Positions 28,967 through 38,519 are shown, numbered from the stretch's first letter. The stretch: 64,000 bases of DNA from Boseongicola aestuarii (GCF_900184815.1 NZ_FXXQ01000001.1:186001-250000); one strand, 5' to 3'. Made by a program: numbers and translations. Notes: generated from the sequence alone by a model not told the origin.

Positions 28967-29274
28967 GACGCACCTGCCGAGATCAGACTTTGGGGGGTCG
29001 CGCCGAAATCGGCGAGGGCCTTTTCGACCGGGGGAATCAGGTTCTCGATCGATACCGCTTGACCGTCCGCGTCCCAATGGTGACGCGCGTTCAGCAAGAC
29101 CTGAAGGCACAGGGTACCCAGCATCGTAACATTCGCGAAGTCGAGACAGATGTCGCGACCGCGATGGGGTGCAAGGTCCGCCAGAAGTTTGGGTGCCGCT
29201 GCAGTATCGAGCCGGTCGGGCAACGCGATTTGCGTCGCGCCGTCGCCAGCCTGCAGAATGTCGGTGTCCGCCAT
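28963..29274 (-). CDS. STAS-domain protein (chemotaxis-operon type)
   Basis: The 103-residue single STAS domain has 'LPDRLDTAAAPKLLADLAP' and the usual 'DICLDFANVTMLGTLCLQVL' core, where anti-sigma antagonists have a phosphorylatable Ser or Thr (here Thr or Met near MLGTLC). In Rhodobacterales a STAS gene commonly opens a chemotaxis operon followed by cheY and cheA, and the ATGA overlap with cheY here fits that. With the rest of the operon absent, its function may be lost. It lies 83 bases downstream of glk on the same strand. Confidence 0.75.
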   Translation of the reverse strand: MADTDILQAGDGATQIALPDRLDTAAAPKLLADLAPHRGRDICLDFANVTMLGTLCLQVLLNARHHWDADGQAVSIENLIPPVEKALADFGATPQSLISAGAS

Positions 29275-29357
29275 AAAGCCTTTTCCTTCGTCGGTAATGA
29301 CGACAGGTCTAGCGCAGGGTTTATTAAGGCCTCGTTACGCGGTCCGGCTTTTTGTGT

Positions 29358-30323
29358 TCAATTTTCCAGATGTGCGATCAGGCCGGTCAGGGCGGCAAAG
29401 TCGTCTTCGACGATATGAACGGCGAAGTTCTGCATGAAGCCCGCAAATCGGCCCTTGTCGCGGAAAGCTTCTGTGAATTCAAAGGCCTGCATGTGCGGAG
29501 CCATGGCGCGGGCAACGCCTCCGACCAGGTAGACGCCGCCGAAGGGCAGATGCACAAGCGAGAGATTTCCGCACACCGTGCCAAGGATGCGCACGAAAGA
29601 TCCGACCGCCGCAGCCGCGATGTCGTCATCGCCGGTGTTGCAAGCGGCCATGATATCGGCGGCGGCGCGTTCGGTGTGAGCGCCGGCCTTGGTGGCGTGC
29701 CAGCGATAGACACGCTCAAGGCCGCGTCCCGAAAGCACGTCTTCAATGGCAGGAAATCCATGTGCGGTTTCGACGAAGTGGCAGAGTTCGAGATCATCCT
29801 GTGTGCGGATCGGCAGGTTTGCGTGCCCAGCTTCGGAGGGCGGCACGAAGCGACCCTGAAGCGTGTCATGGACGGGGGCCGCGTTGAAACCCGTGCCGAC
29901 CCCGATCACGAGGCGGCTGCTGTTGGGCAGCGTCGCGGGGCCGGTCACGACGTTGCGCAGATTGGCTTCGTCGATGTGCCCAAGGGCGTGGCCCTGCGCC
30001 TGAAGATCGTTCAGTACAGCCGCCTGCGCGGCGCCGGTTGCGCGCATCAGCGCTTCGCGGTCAATGGACCAGTCGAGGTTCGTCATGACACCCCGCCCAT
30101 CGCGCACCGGACCTGCGACGGCGACGGACACGCCGTCAATGTCGGAGACTTTTTGCTCCTCCATGTAGGCGCGCAGCACGGTTTCGAGCCCCGGATAGCT
30201 GGCGTTTTTGTATCGGTGAATGGTGTCGGTGCGCAGACCGCCGCCCGACGCCAGCGCGACGCGGGTATTGGTTCCGCCGACGTCAGCGACAAGAAGTGTG
30301 CGGGAGGCGGGCGTTTGGGTCAT
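29358..30323 (-). CDS. glk: Glucokinase (Glk family)
   Basis: The 321-residue ATP-dependent glucokinase shows the phosphate-binding 'LLVADVGGTNTRVAL' near residues 9-23, the sugar-binding segment 'TNLDWSID', 'VIGVGTGFNAAPV' and 'PSEAGHANLPI', and the adenosine-binding 'GGVYLVGGVARAM'. It phosphorylates glucose released by AglA. It follows aglR by 72 bases on the same strand, so the two are probably co-transcribed and under AglR. Confidence 0.93.
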   Translation of the reverse strand: MTQTPASRTLLVADVGGTNTRVALASGGGLRTDTIHRYKNASYPGLETVLRAYMEEQKVSDIDGVSVAVAGPVRDGRGVMTNLDWSIDREALMRATGAAQAAVLNDLQAQGHALGHIDEANLRNVVTGPATLPNSSRLVIGVGTGFNAAPVHDTLQGRFVPPSEAGHANLPIRTQDDLELCHFVETAHGFPAIEDVLSGRGLERVYRWHATKAGAHTERAAADIMAACNTGDDDIAAAAVGSFVRILGTVCGNLSLVHLPFGGVYLVGGVARAMAPHMQAFEFTEAFRDKGRFAGFMQNFAVHIVEDDFAALTGLIAHLEN

Positions 30324-30395
30324 GGGCGGGGATCCGATATGTCAGGCGCGGGGCGCTATATGTGTTAGGACGCTTTAGGGGCGCGCGGCAAGGGG

Positions 30396-31457
30396 TCAGT
30401 TCTGAGCGCGGGCCCGCGACAGGGCGCGCGGGCCGGTGGATTGCCCAATTGTCAGCTCGGCTTCCATGAGGATTTGCATGGGCGCTTCGTCGGCAATGCC
30501 CTCTTCGCGACGCCGGATGATTTCAAGCAGCATCGCCGCTGCGCGCTGGCCCGCTTCGCGCACTGAGGACCGCACAGCAGTGAACAGCGGCACGTCGCCT
30601 GCGTTGCGGAAATAAGAGAGGTCGTCGTCGTGGATCACGATCGAAACTTCGCGACCGAACTCGAGTCCTGCGTCGGTGATCGCGCGGCGTACGCCGATGG
30701 CCGGTATGATCGACGACACGAGGAACGCTGTTGGCGGATTGGGCTGGGCCAGCATCCGGCGCGCGACTTCATAGCCGTAGTTCTCGGTCATTTCATCGTG
30801 GGCGATAAGCTCGGGGTCGATCGTGATGCTGCGTTCGAGCAGCGCACGTTTGTAGCCGTCGCTGCGTCGATGCGCGAAATCGAGTGTCGCCAGACCGTTC
30901 AGCAGCGCGATGCGACGGTGACCTAGGTCCAGCAGAAGGCCGGTAGCGCGTTCAAAGGCGCGGCGGTTGTTTACATCGAGCCAGTTGTAGGCGGACACCA
31001 CACCGCTGGAGCGTCCGTGTACGACGAAGGGAATGCCAAGGTCGGCCAGAAGCGGGATGCGGTTGTCGGTCAGGGTAGGGGCCTGCACAACGAGGCCATC
31101 GACGGCCTTTCGGGTAACCAGATCGCGATACATGCGGTCATGATCCGAATCAGCAACCACCGACAAGAGCAGCTCATATCCGGCGCGAGCGTATTCCTCG
31201 CCGGCGCCCGCGATGAAATCGGCGAAGATCGGGTTCACCATTTCATGCTTGCTTGAAACTGGCACGACATGCGCAATGGCCATGGAACGCCCTGTGGCAA
31301 GGCTTTTGGCGCGCAGGCTGGGGCGGTAGTTGTGCACTTCGGCGGCCTCGCGGACCTTGCGGCGCGTGGCTTCGCTGACCTCGGGATAGCCGTTCAGAGC
31401 GCGGCTGACCGTGGTTTGGGAAATACCGAGTTTATGTGCGAGTTCTTTTAAATTCAT
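30396..31457 (-). CDS. aglR: LacI-family repressor of the alpha-glucoside operon (AglR-type)
   Basis: The 353-residue protein starts at ATG 31457 (MNLKELAHKLGISQTTVSRA), which places the LacI helix-turn-helix at residues 3-22 and the hinge helix near 50. A 12-residue upstream extension is rejected. The rest is a periplasmic-binding-protein-like sugar sensor. It is divergent from aglE, with two matching palindromic operators in the 252-base gap. By analogy with rhizobial AglR it should repress uptake genes until an alpha-glucoside or derived sugar is present. Confidence 0.9.
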   Translation of the reverse strand: MNLKELAHKLGISQTTVSRALNGYPEVSEATRRKVREAAEVHNYRPSLRAKSLATGRSMAIAHVVPVSSKHEMVNPIFADFIAGAGEEYARAGYELLLSVVADSDHDRMYRDLVTRKAVDGLVVQAPTLTDNRIPLLADLGIPFVVHGRSSGVVSAYNWLDVNNRRAFERATGLLLDLGHRRIALLNGLATLDFAHRRSDGYKRALLERSITIDPELIAHDEMTENYGYEVARRMLAQPNPPTAFLVSSIIPAIGVRRAITDAGLEFGREVSIVIHDDDLSYFRNAGDVPLFTAVRSSVREAGQRAAAMLLEIIRRREEGIADEAPMQILMEAELTIGQSTGPRALSRARAQN

Positions 31458-31471
31458 CGCAGTGATGAATA

Positions 31472-31485
31472 TCAAAGCGCTTTGA
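31472..31485. promoter_or_regulatory. Probable AglR operator 1 (autoregulatory)
   Basis: The perfect 14-base palindrome tcaaagcgctttga has the central CG and arms typical of LacI-family operators. It lies 15 bases upstream of the aglR start codon, where a bound repressor would block aglR-glk transcription. Confidence 0.8.
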
Positions 31486-31634
31486 AAATTCAACAGTTAG
31501 CGGTTGGAACCCCTGATTTTGTTTGGTTACGGAGCATTAGTTTTCGCGCGTAAAGTTTGTTTTCCTTGAAAGAATCGCAAGATTCTTGAGCGATTCATTG
31601 ACAATCGAAATATGATCAGCGAGGGTCGCGACAG

Positions 31635-31648
31635 TCAAAGCGCTTTGG
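31635..31648. promoter_or_regulatory. Probable AglR operator 2 (aglE promoter)
   Basis: tcaaagcgctttgg matches operator 1 at 13 of 14 positions. It lies 62 bases before the aglE ATG. The two sites are 163 bases apart centre to centre, so repression could involve looping. Confidence 0.8.
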
Positions 31649-31709
31649 AGGTTTTTGAAACCGTTCAAACCAGAGCGCAAATTCAAGTGTGCTTTCTGGG
31701 AGGAAACCA

Positions 31710-33068
31710 ATGAAAAAGACACTGTATACCGGTGTAGCTCTTGCTGCGCTGTCAGCGGGATCGGCATTTGCTGGCGGGCATCTGCCTTTCGGTGAAGACG
31801 ATGCTCGCTTCTCATGGGATAGCTACAAGGCATGGGCCGACAGCGCGCCTGACCTGTCCGGTCAGACCGTGACGGTTTCGGGCCCATGGCTCCAGCCTGA
31901 AGATGGCGTGTTCCGCAGCGTGATTGCGTATTTCGCCGAAGCCACAGGTGCAGAAGCGATTTACACGGGCTCGGATTCGTTTGAGCAGCAGATCGTTGTC
32001 GACGCCGAAGCCGGTGCGGCTCCAAACATCGCCGTGTTCCCGCAGCCGGGTCTGGCGGCCGACATGGCGGCGCGTGGCCTTCTAAGCCCAATGCCTGACA
32101 GCATGGGCGATTTCGTGCGTGAGAACTACGGTGCGGGTCAGTCCTGGGTCGATCTGGGCACATTCGCGGGCGCCGACGGCAACGACGAATTGTTCGGCTT
32201 CTTTTACAACGTCAACGTGAAGTCGCTTGTCTGGTATGTGCCGGAGAACTTCGAAGACGCTGGTTACGATGTGCCGGAGTCAATGGAAGAGCTTCGCGCG
32301 CTGACTGAGCAGATCGTTGCTGATGGCGAGACACCCTGGTGTATTGGTCTGGGTTCCGGTGCTGCGACCGGCTGGCCAGCGACCGACTGGGTCGAAGACA
32401 TCATGCTGCGCACACAGCCGCCTGAAGTTTACGACGCATGGACCACAAACGAGATTCCGTTCAACGACGAGCGCGTTGTAGCGGCGATCGAGGAGTTCGG
32501 TTGGTTTGTCGGTGACGACGCCAAGGTTGCCGGTGGTGCCGGTGCCGTTGCTTCGACTGACTTCCGCGACAGCCCGAAAGGTCTCTTCTCGGCTCCGGCT
32601 CAGTGCTACATGCACCGCCAGGCGTCCTTCGTTCCGGCCTTCTTCCCTGAAGGTATCGAATTCGGCGAAGACGTAGACTTCTTCTACTTCCCATCCTACG
32701 ACAGCAAGGACCTCGGCAATCCGGTTCTTGGTGGTGGCACGCTGTTGTCGATCACGGATCCGTCGCCTGCGGCTGATGCGCTGATGGAATTCCTGCAACT
32801 GCCACTGGCACACGAAGTGTTCATGGCGCAGTCGGGCTTCCTGACACCGCACAAGGGTGTGAACCTTGGAGCGTACCTCAACGATGCGCTGCGCGGTCAG
32901 GGCGAGATCCTGATCAACGCAACAACCTTCCGGTTTGACGGTTCCGACCTGATGCCGGGCGGTGTGGGTGCTGGCTCGTTCTGGACAGGCATGGTGGACT
33001 TCACAGGCGGCAAGCCTGCCGCAGAAGTCGCTGCCGAGATCCAGTCAAGCTGGGACGCGCTGAAGTAA
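31710..33068 (+). CDS. aglE: Alpha-glucoside ABC transporter, periplasmic binding protein
   Basis: The 452-residue protein starts at ATG 31710 after TGGGAGGAAACC. A Sec signal peptide (KKTLYTGVALAALSAGSAFAG) covers about the first 22 residues. The mature protein is of the family 1 solute-binding type, with 'PWCIGLGSGAATGWPATDWVED' as in AglE proteins. It captures sucrose, maltose, trehalose or similar alpha-glucosides for AglFGK. Gene order aglE-F-G-A-K matches the rhizobial operon, which supports the symbols. A hairpin follows before aglF. Confidence 0.92.
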   Translation: MKKTLYTGVALAALSAGSAFAGGHLPFGEDDARFSWDSYKAWADSAPDLSGQTVTVSGPWLQPEDGVFRSVIAYFAEATGAEAIYTGSDSFEQQIVVDAEAGAAPNIAVFPQPGLAADMAARGLLSPMPDSMGDFVRENYGAGQSWVDLGTFAGADGNDELFGFFYNVNVKSLVWYVPENFEDAGYDVPESMEELRALTEQIVADGETPWCIGLGSGAATGWPATDWVEDIMLRTQPPEVYDAWTTNEIPFNDERVVAAIEEFGWFVGDDAKVAGGAGAVASTDFRDSPKGLFSAPAQCYMHRQASFVPAFFPEGIEFGEDVDFFYFPSYDSKDLGNPVLGGGTLLSITDPSPAADALMEFLQLPLAHEVFMAQSGFLTPHKGVNLGAYLNDALRGQGEILINATTFRFDGSDLMPGGVGAGSFWTGMVDFTGGKPAAEVAAEIQSSWDALK

Positions 33069-33092
33069 TTCGCGCCTTGAAAAGATAAGGGA

Positions 33093-33116
33093 GACTCCGG
33101 CCTGTGCGCCGGGGTC
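33093..33116 (+). terminator. Intercistronic hairpin between aglE and aglF
   Basis: gactccggc pairs with gccggggtc (one G:T wobble) around a six-base loop, followed by ttcccc rather than a T-run. A hairpin here typically protects the abundant binding-protein message and reduces readthrough to the permease genes. Confidence 0.65.
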
Positions 33117-33176
33117 TTCCCCAAAAAACTACCAAAAAACAAAGCTTTGCTGAAACAGCGCTAGGGAGGGGTTGCG

Positions 33177-34412
33177 ATGAATCCGGCATTACTGGGTCTC
33201 GTGACAATCATCGTCGGTGTCGGCGGTTGTCTTGGGTATTTCTACTTTTCCAATCTGATCCTCGATAAGTTCATTTTCCCTGCGAAGGGACCGAACGCCG
33301 GGGTCAACATCAACCGTGCCAATCAGGTCCGACCCTGGCTGTTTCTCTTCCCTGCCATTTTCGCGCTTGGGCTTTATCTGGCGTATCCGGTGTTTGAGAC
33401 GCTTCGCCTGTCGATGACGGATCGCACGCAGAATGATGCTTTTGTGGGCCTTGCCAACTACCAACAAATGTTCGGTGAATCGAAGTTCTGGGAAGCGATG
33501 CGCAACAATATGTTGTGGCTGATTGTGGTGCCCGCCGCTTCGACGGCGTTTGGCCTGCTGGTCGCCCAGCTGACCGACCGGATTTCCTGGGGCGCTGCGG
33601 CCAAGTCGCTGATCTTCATGCCGATGGCAATCTCGTTCGTGGGTGCATCGGTTATCTTCAAGCTGATTTACGACACACGCCCCGAAGACCAGAACCAGAT
33701 CGGTGTTCTGAATGCCATTTGGCTGCAGTTCGAAGGCGGCGCGGGGTCGGTCATCTTCCTGAAGGTGCTGCCGCTGATCATGGTGTTGGCGTTCGGCGTA
33801 ATCGTGGCTTACGTTGGCTATCTTTTGATAAAGCCGTTCATCACGGCGGACGAAAAGCCGGGCGGTCTTGGGATCATCGCCGTGCGGATCATCGGGATCG
33901 CGGTTGCGGCCTGGCTGGTCATTACGTCGATCGGTTCGCTCTTCGGGATCGTGGCCACGGACCTGCCATATGGCGAGCCACAGACATGGCTGACCATTCC
34001 GTTTTACAACAACTTCTTCCTGATGGTCGTGTTGATCTGGATCCAGACAGGTTTCGCAATGGTGATCCTGTCCGCCGCTTTACGTGGTATTCCGGAAGAG
34101 ACGATCGAGGCGGCAGTCATTGACGGCGCGAACCCGTTCCAGATCTTCTTCAAGATCAAGGTGCCGCAGATCATGCCGACGATTGTGGTAGTCTGGACGA
34201 CGATCACGCTGACGGTTCTCAAGGTCTTTGACATCGTATTCGCGATGACCAACGGCCAGTGGGAGACGCAGGTTCTTGCCAACTACATGTTCGACAAGTT
34301 GTTCCGCGCGAACGACTGGGGCGTTGGCTCGGCCAGTGCCATCATCATCATGCTGCTCGTGTCGCCGATCCTTGTCTGGAACGTCTACAACGCGCGCAAA
34401 GAAATGCGCTGA
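33177..34412 (+). CDS. aglF: Alpha-glucoside ABC transporter permease AglF
   Basis: The 411-residue inner-membrane permease starts at ATG 33177 after AGGGAGGGG. It has an N-terminal segment, the 'NQVRPWLFLFPAIFAL' start of the MalF-like core, and the ATPase-contacting EAA loop 'EETIEAAVIDGANPFQIFFKI' split near residues 307-327. Between 'KLIYDTRPEDQNQIG' and 'WLTIPFYNNFF' there is a long hydrophobic stretch (about residues 185-275) that appears to add two or three membrane segments to the usual core. It pairs with AglG. Confidence 0.92.
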   Translation: MNPALLGLVTIIVGVGGCLGYFYFSNLILDKFIFPAKGPNAGVNINRANQVRPWLFLFPAIFALGLYLAYPVFETLRLSMTDRTQNDAFVGLANYQQMFGESKFWEAMRNNMLWLIVVPAASTAFGLLVAQLTDRISWGAAAKSLIFMPMAISFVGASVIFKLIYDTRPEDQNQIGVLNAIWLQFEGGAGSVIFLKVLPLIMVLAFGVIVAYVGYLLIKPFITADEKPGGLGIIAVRIIGIAVAAWLVITSIGSLFGIVATDLPYGEPQTWLTIPFYNNFFLMVVLIWIQTGFAMVILSAALRGIPEETIEAAVIDGANPFQIFFKIKVPQIMPTIVVVWTTITLTVLKVFDIVFAMTNGQWETQVLANYMFDKLFRANDWGVGSASAIIIMLLVSPILVWNVYNARKEMR

Positions 34413-34427
34413 GGGAGGATCGGAACG

Positions 34428-35588
34428 ATGGACAATATTGCAGGAAGCAAGTCTGGCCTCACCTGGGCGGTGCATATTTCGGTGGCGTTTCTGGTGGCGC
34501 TTTGGCTGTTCCCAACGCTGGGGCTTTTGGTGTCGTCATTTCGCACGACGGACCAGATTTCATCGAGCGGGTGGTGGAAAGCCATGTTCCCGACCGAGCA
34601 GACCATTCAGTTGCGGACAGGCGGCACGGCAGAGGCGGTGCAGCAGGATGGGCTTTATGTGGTCGAGGGCAACCTTCTGACGGACGAAGGTGGTCCGGGC
34701 ATGGGGTCGAAACCGGTGGCGTTCGGCGTGTCGTCGCGTGAGATCGGAGCCTATGAAATCGGAGAGACGGCTGTCTATTCGGACGGCGACGAAACACTGA
34801 CAATCGCCGAGGACGGGGCGTATCGCTATACCAGCGTGGAAGAACCCGGACGACGCGGGCAGCGGGTCTTCCTGACGGCGGTGACGCCGGCGCAGGCCAC
34901 ACTGGACAACTACAAGACAATCCTGTTCAGCGGCTCGGGTCAGGACAATATGGCCAAGGCGTTTTTCAACACGCTGACAGTGACCGTTCCGGCGACGATC
35001 ATCCCGATCGTCATCGCAGCTTTTGCCGCTTACGCGCTGGCCTGGATGGATTTTCCAGGACGTGCGCTGTTGATCGCTCTTGTGGTGGCCTTGCTGGTCG
35101 TGCCTTTGCAACTGGCTCTTATTCCGCTTCTGCGGCTCCATTTGGGGATCGGCATCGGAAAGGGTTATCTGGGTGTCTGGCTGGCACATACGGCCTTTGG
35201 CTTACCGTTAGCGATATACCTTTTGCGCAACTACATGGTCGGGTTGCCGCGCGACATTATCGAGAACGCCAAGGTGGACGGAGCGACGGATTTTCAGATC
35301 TTTACGAAGATCATTCTGCCGCTGTCTTTCCCCGCACTCGCATCCTTTGCGATCTTCCAGTTCCTGTGGACGTGGAATGACCTTCTGGTGGCGAAAGTGT
35401 TCCTGATCGACGCAACCGGTTCCACAACGGTGATGACCAACCAGATCGTCGAATTGCTGGGAACACGAGGCGGCAACTGGGAAATTCTGGCGACGGCGGC
35501 TTTCGTGTCGATCTCGGTGCCTCTGGTCGTGTTCTTCGCGATGCAGCGGTATCTGGTGCGCGGCCTGCTGGCCGGTTCGGTTAAGTAA
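34428..35588 (+). CDS. aglG: Alpha-glucoside ABC transporter permease AglG
   Basis: The 386-residue MalG-like permease starts at ATG 34428, 15 bases after aglF. A large periplasmic loop of about 120 residues (rich in Gly, Glu and Thr) separates the first membrane segment from the core, a feature of AglG proteins. The EAA loop 'PRDIIENAKVDGATDFQIF' contacts AglK. Together with AglF it forms the sugar channel. Confidence 0.93.
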   Translation: MDNIAGSKSGLTWAVHISVAFLVALWLFPTLGLLVSSFRTTDQISSSGWWKAMFPTEQTIQLRTGGTAEAVQQDGLYVVEGNLLTDEGGPGMGSKPVAFGVSSREIGAYEIGETAVYSDGDETLTIAEDGAYRYTSVEEPGRRGQRVFLTAVTPAQATLDNYKTILFSGSGQDNMAKAFFNTLTVTVPATIIPIVIAAFAAYALAWMDFPGRALLIALVVALLVVPLQLALIPLLRLHLGIGIGKGYLGVWLAHTAFGLPLAIYLLRNYMVGLPRDIIENAKVDGATDFQIFTKIILPLSFPALASFAIFQFLWTWNDLLVAKVFLIDATGSTTVMTNQIVELLGTRGGNWEILATAAFVSISVPLVVFFAMQRYLVRGLLAGSVK

Positions 35589-35599
35589 GGTAAAGAGAC

Positions 35600-37258
35600 A
35601 TGGCTTTTATCGACCCTTATGTTGCGGATGATAAGGCGACCGCGGCGGATCCGGACTGGTGGCGCGGAGCGGTGATCTATCAGATCTATCCGCGGTCCTA
35701 TCAGGACAGCAACGGCGACGGCATCGGCGATTTGTCAGGCATTATCCACCGTTTGCCGCATGTGGCATCGCTTGGGGTCGACGCGATCTGGATTTCGCCG
35801 TTCTTTACCTCTCCGATGCTGGATTTCGGCTATGACGTGTCAAATTACCGCGACGTGGATCCGATGTTCGGATCACTTGGTGATTTCGATGCGTTGGTGA
35901 GTCGCGCGCACGAATTGGGCATCAAGGTGATGATCGACCTTGTGCTCAGTCATACGTCTGACCAGCACCCGTGGTTTCAGGAAAGCCGTTCAAGCCGGGA
36001 CAATCCAAAGGCGGATTGGTACGTCTGGGCGGATGCAAAACCGGATGGAACGCCGCCCAACAACTGGCTGTCGATCTTTGGCGGGTCCGCCTGGGAATGG
36101 GACGGGCAGCGCATGCAATATTACATGCATAACTTTCTGACCCAGCAACCTGACTTGAACTTCCACAACGCCGATGTGCGGCGTGAATTGCTGGATGTGA
36201 CACGGTTCTGGCTGGATCGTGGCGTGGACGGCTTTCGGCTTGATACGGTCAACTTCTACTATTGTGACGAAAAGTTGCGGGACAATCCTGCATTGCGGCC
36301 CGAGGAGGTCAACGACAAGACGGCCCCGTCGGTCAATCCTTACAACTTTCAGGACCATCTCTACGACAAGTCGCGCCCCGAGAATCTTGAGTTTCTCAAA
36401 GCGTTTCGGGCGGTGTTGGACGAATATGGCGCGGCGACTTCGGTGGGCGAGGTTGGCGACGGTCAGCGCGGCAGTGAAATTCAGGCTGCCTATACATCCG
36501 GCGGTGACAAGATCCATATGGCCTATGATTTCGACCTTTTGTCGAACACCTTTCCGACTGGAACGCATGTAGCGCAGGTCATGGAAACTGCCGAGAAAGG
36601 CGCAAGTGATAGCTGGCCTTGCTGGGCCTATTCGAACCACGATGTGGTGCGCCATACCTCGCGCTGGAATCTCAGCCCCGAGGCGCATCGCGTCTACACG
36701 GCACTATTGTTATCCTTGCGGGGGACGGCCTGTCTTTATCAGGGTGAAGAGCTTGGTCTGACCGAGGCCTATGTGCCGTTCGAGGATCTTCAGGACCCGT
36801 ATGGCAAGCGCTTCTGGCCGAAATTCAAGGGCCGCGACGGATGTCGCACGCCGATCCCGTGGAATTCTGACCGGATCAATGGCGGTTTTTCAGATGGGCA
36901 TCCCTGGTTGCCGGTGGCGATGGAGCATGTGGCTCAGGCAGCAGACACGCAGGATGCCTCGGACGGTTCGATGCTGAACTTCTATCGGGACATGATTTCC
37001 TTCCGCAAAGGTCATCCGGCCTTGCTGAAGGGCGAATTCAAAGTTTTTGAAGCGCGTGACGATTACATCTCGTTTGAGCGGCGACACGGCAATGTCCGTC
37101 TGTTCTGCGCCTTCAACCTGTCCGACGAACCCTGTGGCGTGACGCTGCCCGAGGGGACCTGGACAATCGAACATGATGCGCCATTCACCGCTGCCGAAAC
37201 GGTCGCGGATGGGGATACGAAATTACCGGCCTGGCAGGCACTTTTCGCCACGGCCTAA
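35600..37258 (+). CDS. aglA: Cytoplasmic alpha-glucosidase (GH13)
   Basis: The 552-residue GH13 enzyme begins with 'WWRGAVIYQIYPRSYQDSNG', the start of the TIM barrel. The nucleophile Asp is in 'GFRLDTVNFYY', the acid/base Glu in 'TSVGEVGDGQ', and the stabilising Asp in 'YSNHDVVRH'. It has no signal peptide, so it hydrolyses imported maltose, sucrose or isomaltose-type sugars inside the cell, and Glk then uses the glucose. It starts 12 bases after aglG, within the operon. Confidence 0.94.
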   Translation: MAFIDPYVADDKATAADPDWWRGAVIYQIYPRSYQDSNGDGIGDLSGIIHRLPHVASLGVDAIWISPFFTSPMLDFGYDVSNYRDVDPMFGSLGDFDALVSRAHELGIKVMIDLVLSHTSDQHPWFQESRSSRDNPKADWYVWADAKPDGTPPNNWLSIFGGSAWEWDGQRMQYYMHNFLTQQPDLNFHNADVRRELLDVTRFWLDRGVDGFRLDTVNFYYCDEKLRDNPALRPEEVNDKTAPSVNPYNFQDHLYDKSRPENLEFLKAFRAVLDEYGAATSVGEVGDGQRGSEIQAAYTSGGDKIHMAYDFDLLSNTFPTGTHVAQVMETAEKGASDSWPCWAYSNHDVVRHTSRWNLSPEAHRVYTALLLSLRGTACLYQGEELGLTEAYVPFEDLQDPYGKRFWPKFKGRDGCRTPIPWNSDRINGGFSDGHPWLPVAMEHVAQAADTQDASDGSMLNFYRDMISFRKGHPALLKGEFKVFEARDDYISFERRHGNVRLFCAFNLSDEPCGVTLPEGTWTIEHDAPFTAAETVADGDTKLPAWQALFATA

Positions 37259-37280
37259 AAGATAAAAGAGGGAGGGTACT

Positions 37281-38408
37281 ATGGCTGATCTTCTGCTGAC
37301 GGATATCGCCAAGTCTTACGGAAGCGTTGATGTGCTGAAGCATATCAACCTCGACATCAAGAAGGGCGAGTTGATCGTCTTTGTCGGACCGTCAGGCTGT
37401 GGCAAGTCGACGTTGCTGCGTATGATTGCGGGTCTTGAGAGCATCACCGGGGGTGAGCTTCAGATCGACGGGCAGGTTGTGAACAACGTGCCGCCAAGCG
37501 AGCGCGGCATCGCGATGGTATTCCAGTCCTATGCGCTTTATCCGCATATGACGGTGCGCGAAAACATGCAGTTCGCGCTGAAGATCGCCAAGAAAAGCCC
37601 GGCCGAGATCGCTGAGCGGGTCGAGAAGTCGGCGAAGATATTGCAGCTTCACAACCTTCTGGATCGTCTACCGAAGGAATTGTCGGGTGGTCAGCGTCAG
37701 CGGGTTGCAATTGGCCGGTCGATCGTGCGGGACCCGAAGGTCTATCTGTTTGACGAACCCCTTTCGAACCTCGACGCGGCCCTGCGGGTTGCGACGCGTA
37801 TCGAGATTGCGCAACTGAAAGAGGCCATGCCGGACTCGACGATGGTTTACGTCACGCACGATCAGGTCGAAGCGATGACTCTGGCCAGCCGCATCGTGGT
37901 TTTGGCAGGGGGCGGTATCGCTCAGGTCGGTAGCCCGCTGGAGCTTTACGAGCGTCCCGAGAACGAGTTCGTCGCACAATTCATCGGCTCGCCCGCGATG
38001 AATCTTTTGCCGGGCAAGATCACGGGCACGGGCGAACAGACAACCGTTGAAGTCGCCGGCGGTGGTATTGCTGTTTCGAATTATCCGTCGCTGCCCGAGG
38101 ATATGGGCAAGGATGTGAACATCGGCGTCCGGCCCGAGGACTTCGTGGCGATCAAGGACGGTCAACAGCGCATTTTCAAGGGCAAGGTGAACATCACCGA
38201 AGCGCTTGGAGAAGTGACGCTACTCTATTTCGAGCCACAAGGAGACGCGGATCCGGTAATCGGCAAACTGGGCGGTATACACAAGGAGCTGCGCGGCAAC
38301 GAAGTTGAGCTGACAGCCGATCCGGCGAAGGTGCATGTCTTCATGAACACCCAATCGCTGCTCTACCGTGACAAAGAGATCAAAGAGATCGCCACGAAAG
38401 CGCATTAA
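37281..38408 (+). CDS. aglK: Alpha-glucoside ABC transporter ATP-binding protein AglK
   Basis: The 375-residue MalK-type ATPase has Walker A 'GPSGCGKSTLLR' (about residues 37-48), Q-loop 'FQSYALYPHM', signature 'LSGGQRQRVAIGRSI', Walker B 'VYLFDEPLSNLD' and switch 'THDQVEAM'. The C-terminal 130 residues form the regulatory OB-fold domain. It energises AglFG and may also serve other sugar permeases. It is the last gene of the operon, followed by a strong terminator. Confidence 0.95.
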   Translation: MADLLLTDIAKSYGSVDVLKHINLDIKKGELIVFVGPSGCGKSTLLRMIAGLESITGGELQIDGQVVNNVPPSERGIAMVFQSYALYPHMTVRENMQFALKIAKKSPAEIAERVEKSAKILQLHNLLDRLPKELSGGQRQRVAIGRSIVRDPKVYLFDEPLSNLDAALRVATRIEIAQLKEAMPDSTMVYVTHDQVEAMTLASRIVVLAGGGIAQVGSPLELYERPENEFVAQFIGSPAMNLLPGKITGTGEQTTVEVAGGGIAVSNYPSLPEDMGKDVNIGVRPEDFVAIKDGQQRIFKGKVNITEALGEVTLLYFEPQGDADPVIGKLGGIHKELRGNEVELTADPAKVHVFMNTQSLLYRDKEIKEIATKAH

Positions 38409-38432
38409 GAATCTCACGGATGACGCGCTCTG

Positions 38433-38462
38433 AGACCTCGCCGGTTCGGCGGGGTCTTTTTG
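38433..38462 (+). terminator. Rho-independent terminator of the agl operon
   Basis: An 11-bp stem (agacctcgccg with cggcggggtct, one G:T wobble) closes a three-base loop and is followed by a run of T. It lies 25 bases after the aglK stop. Confidence 0.9.
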
Positions 38463-38519
38463 TTCGGCGTAGTGTGATTTTCAAACATGGCTCATGCTGC
38501 GCGTCGCGGAAGTTGAGAT

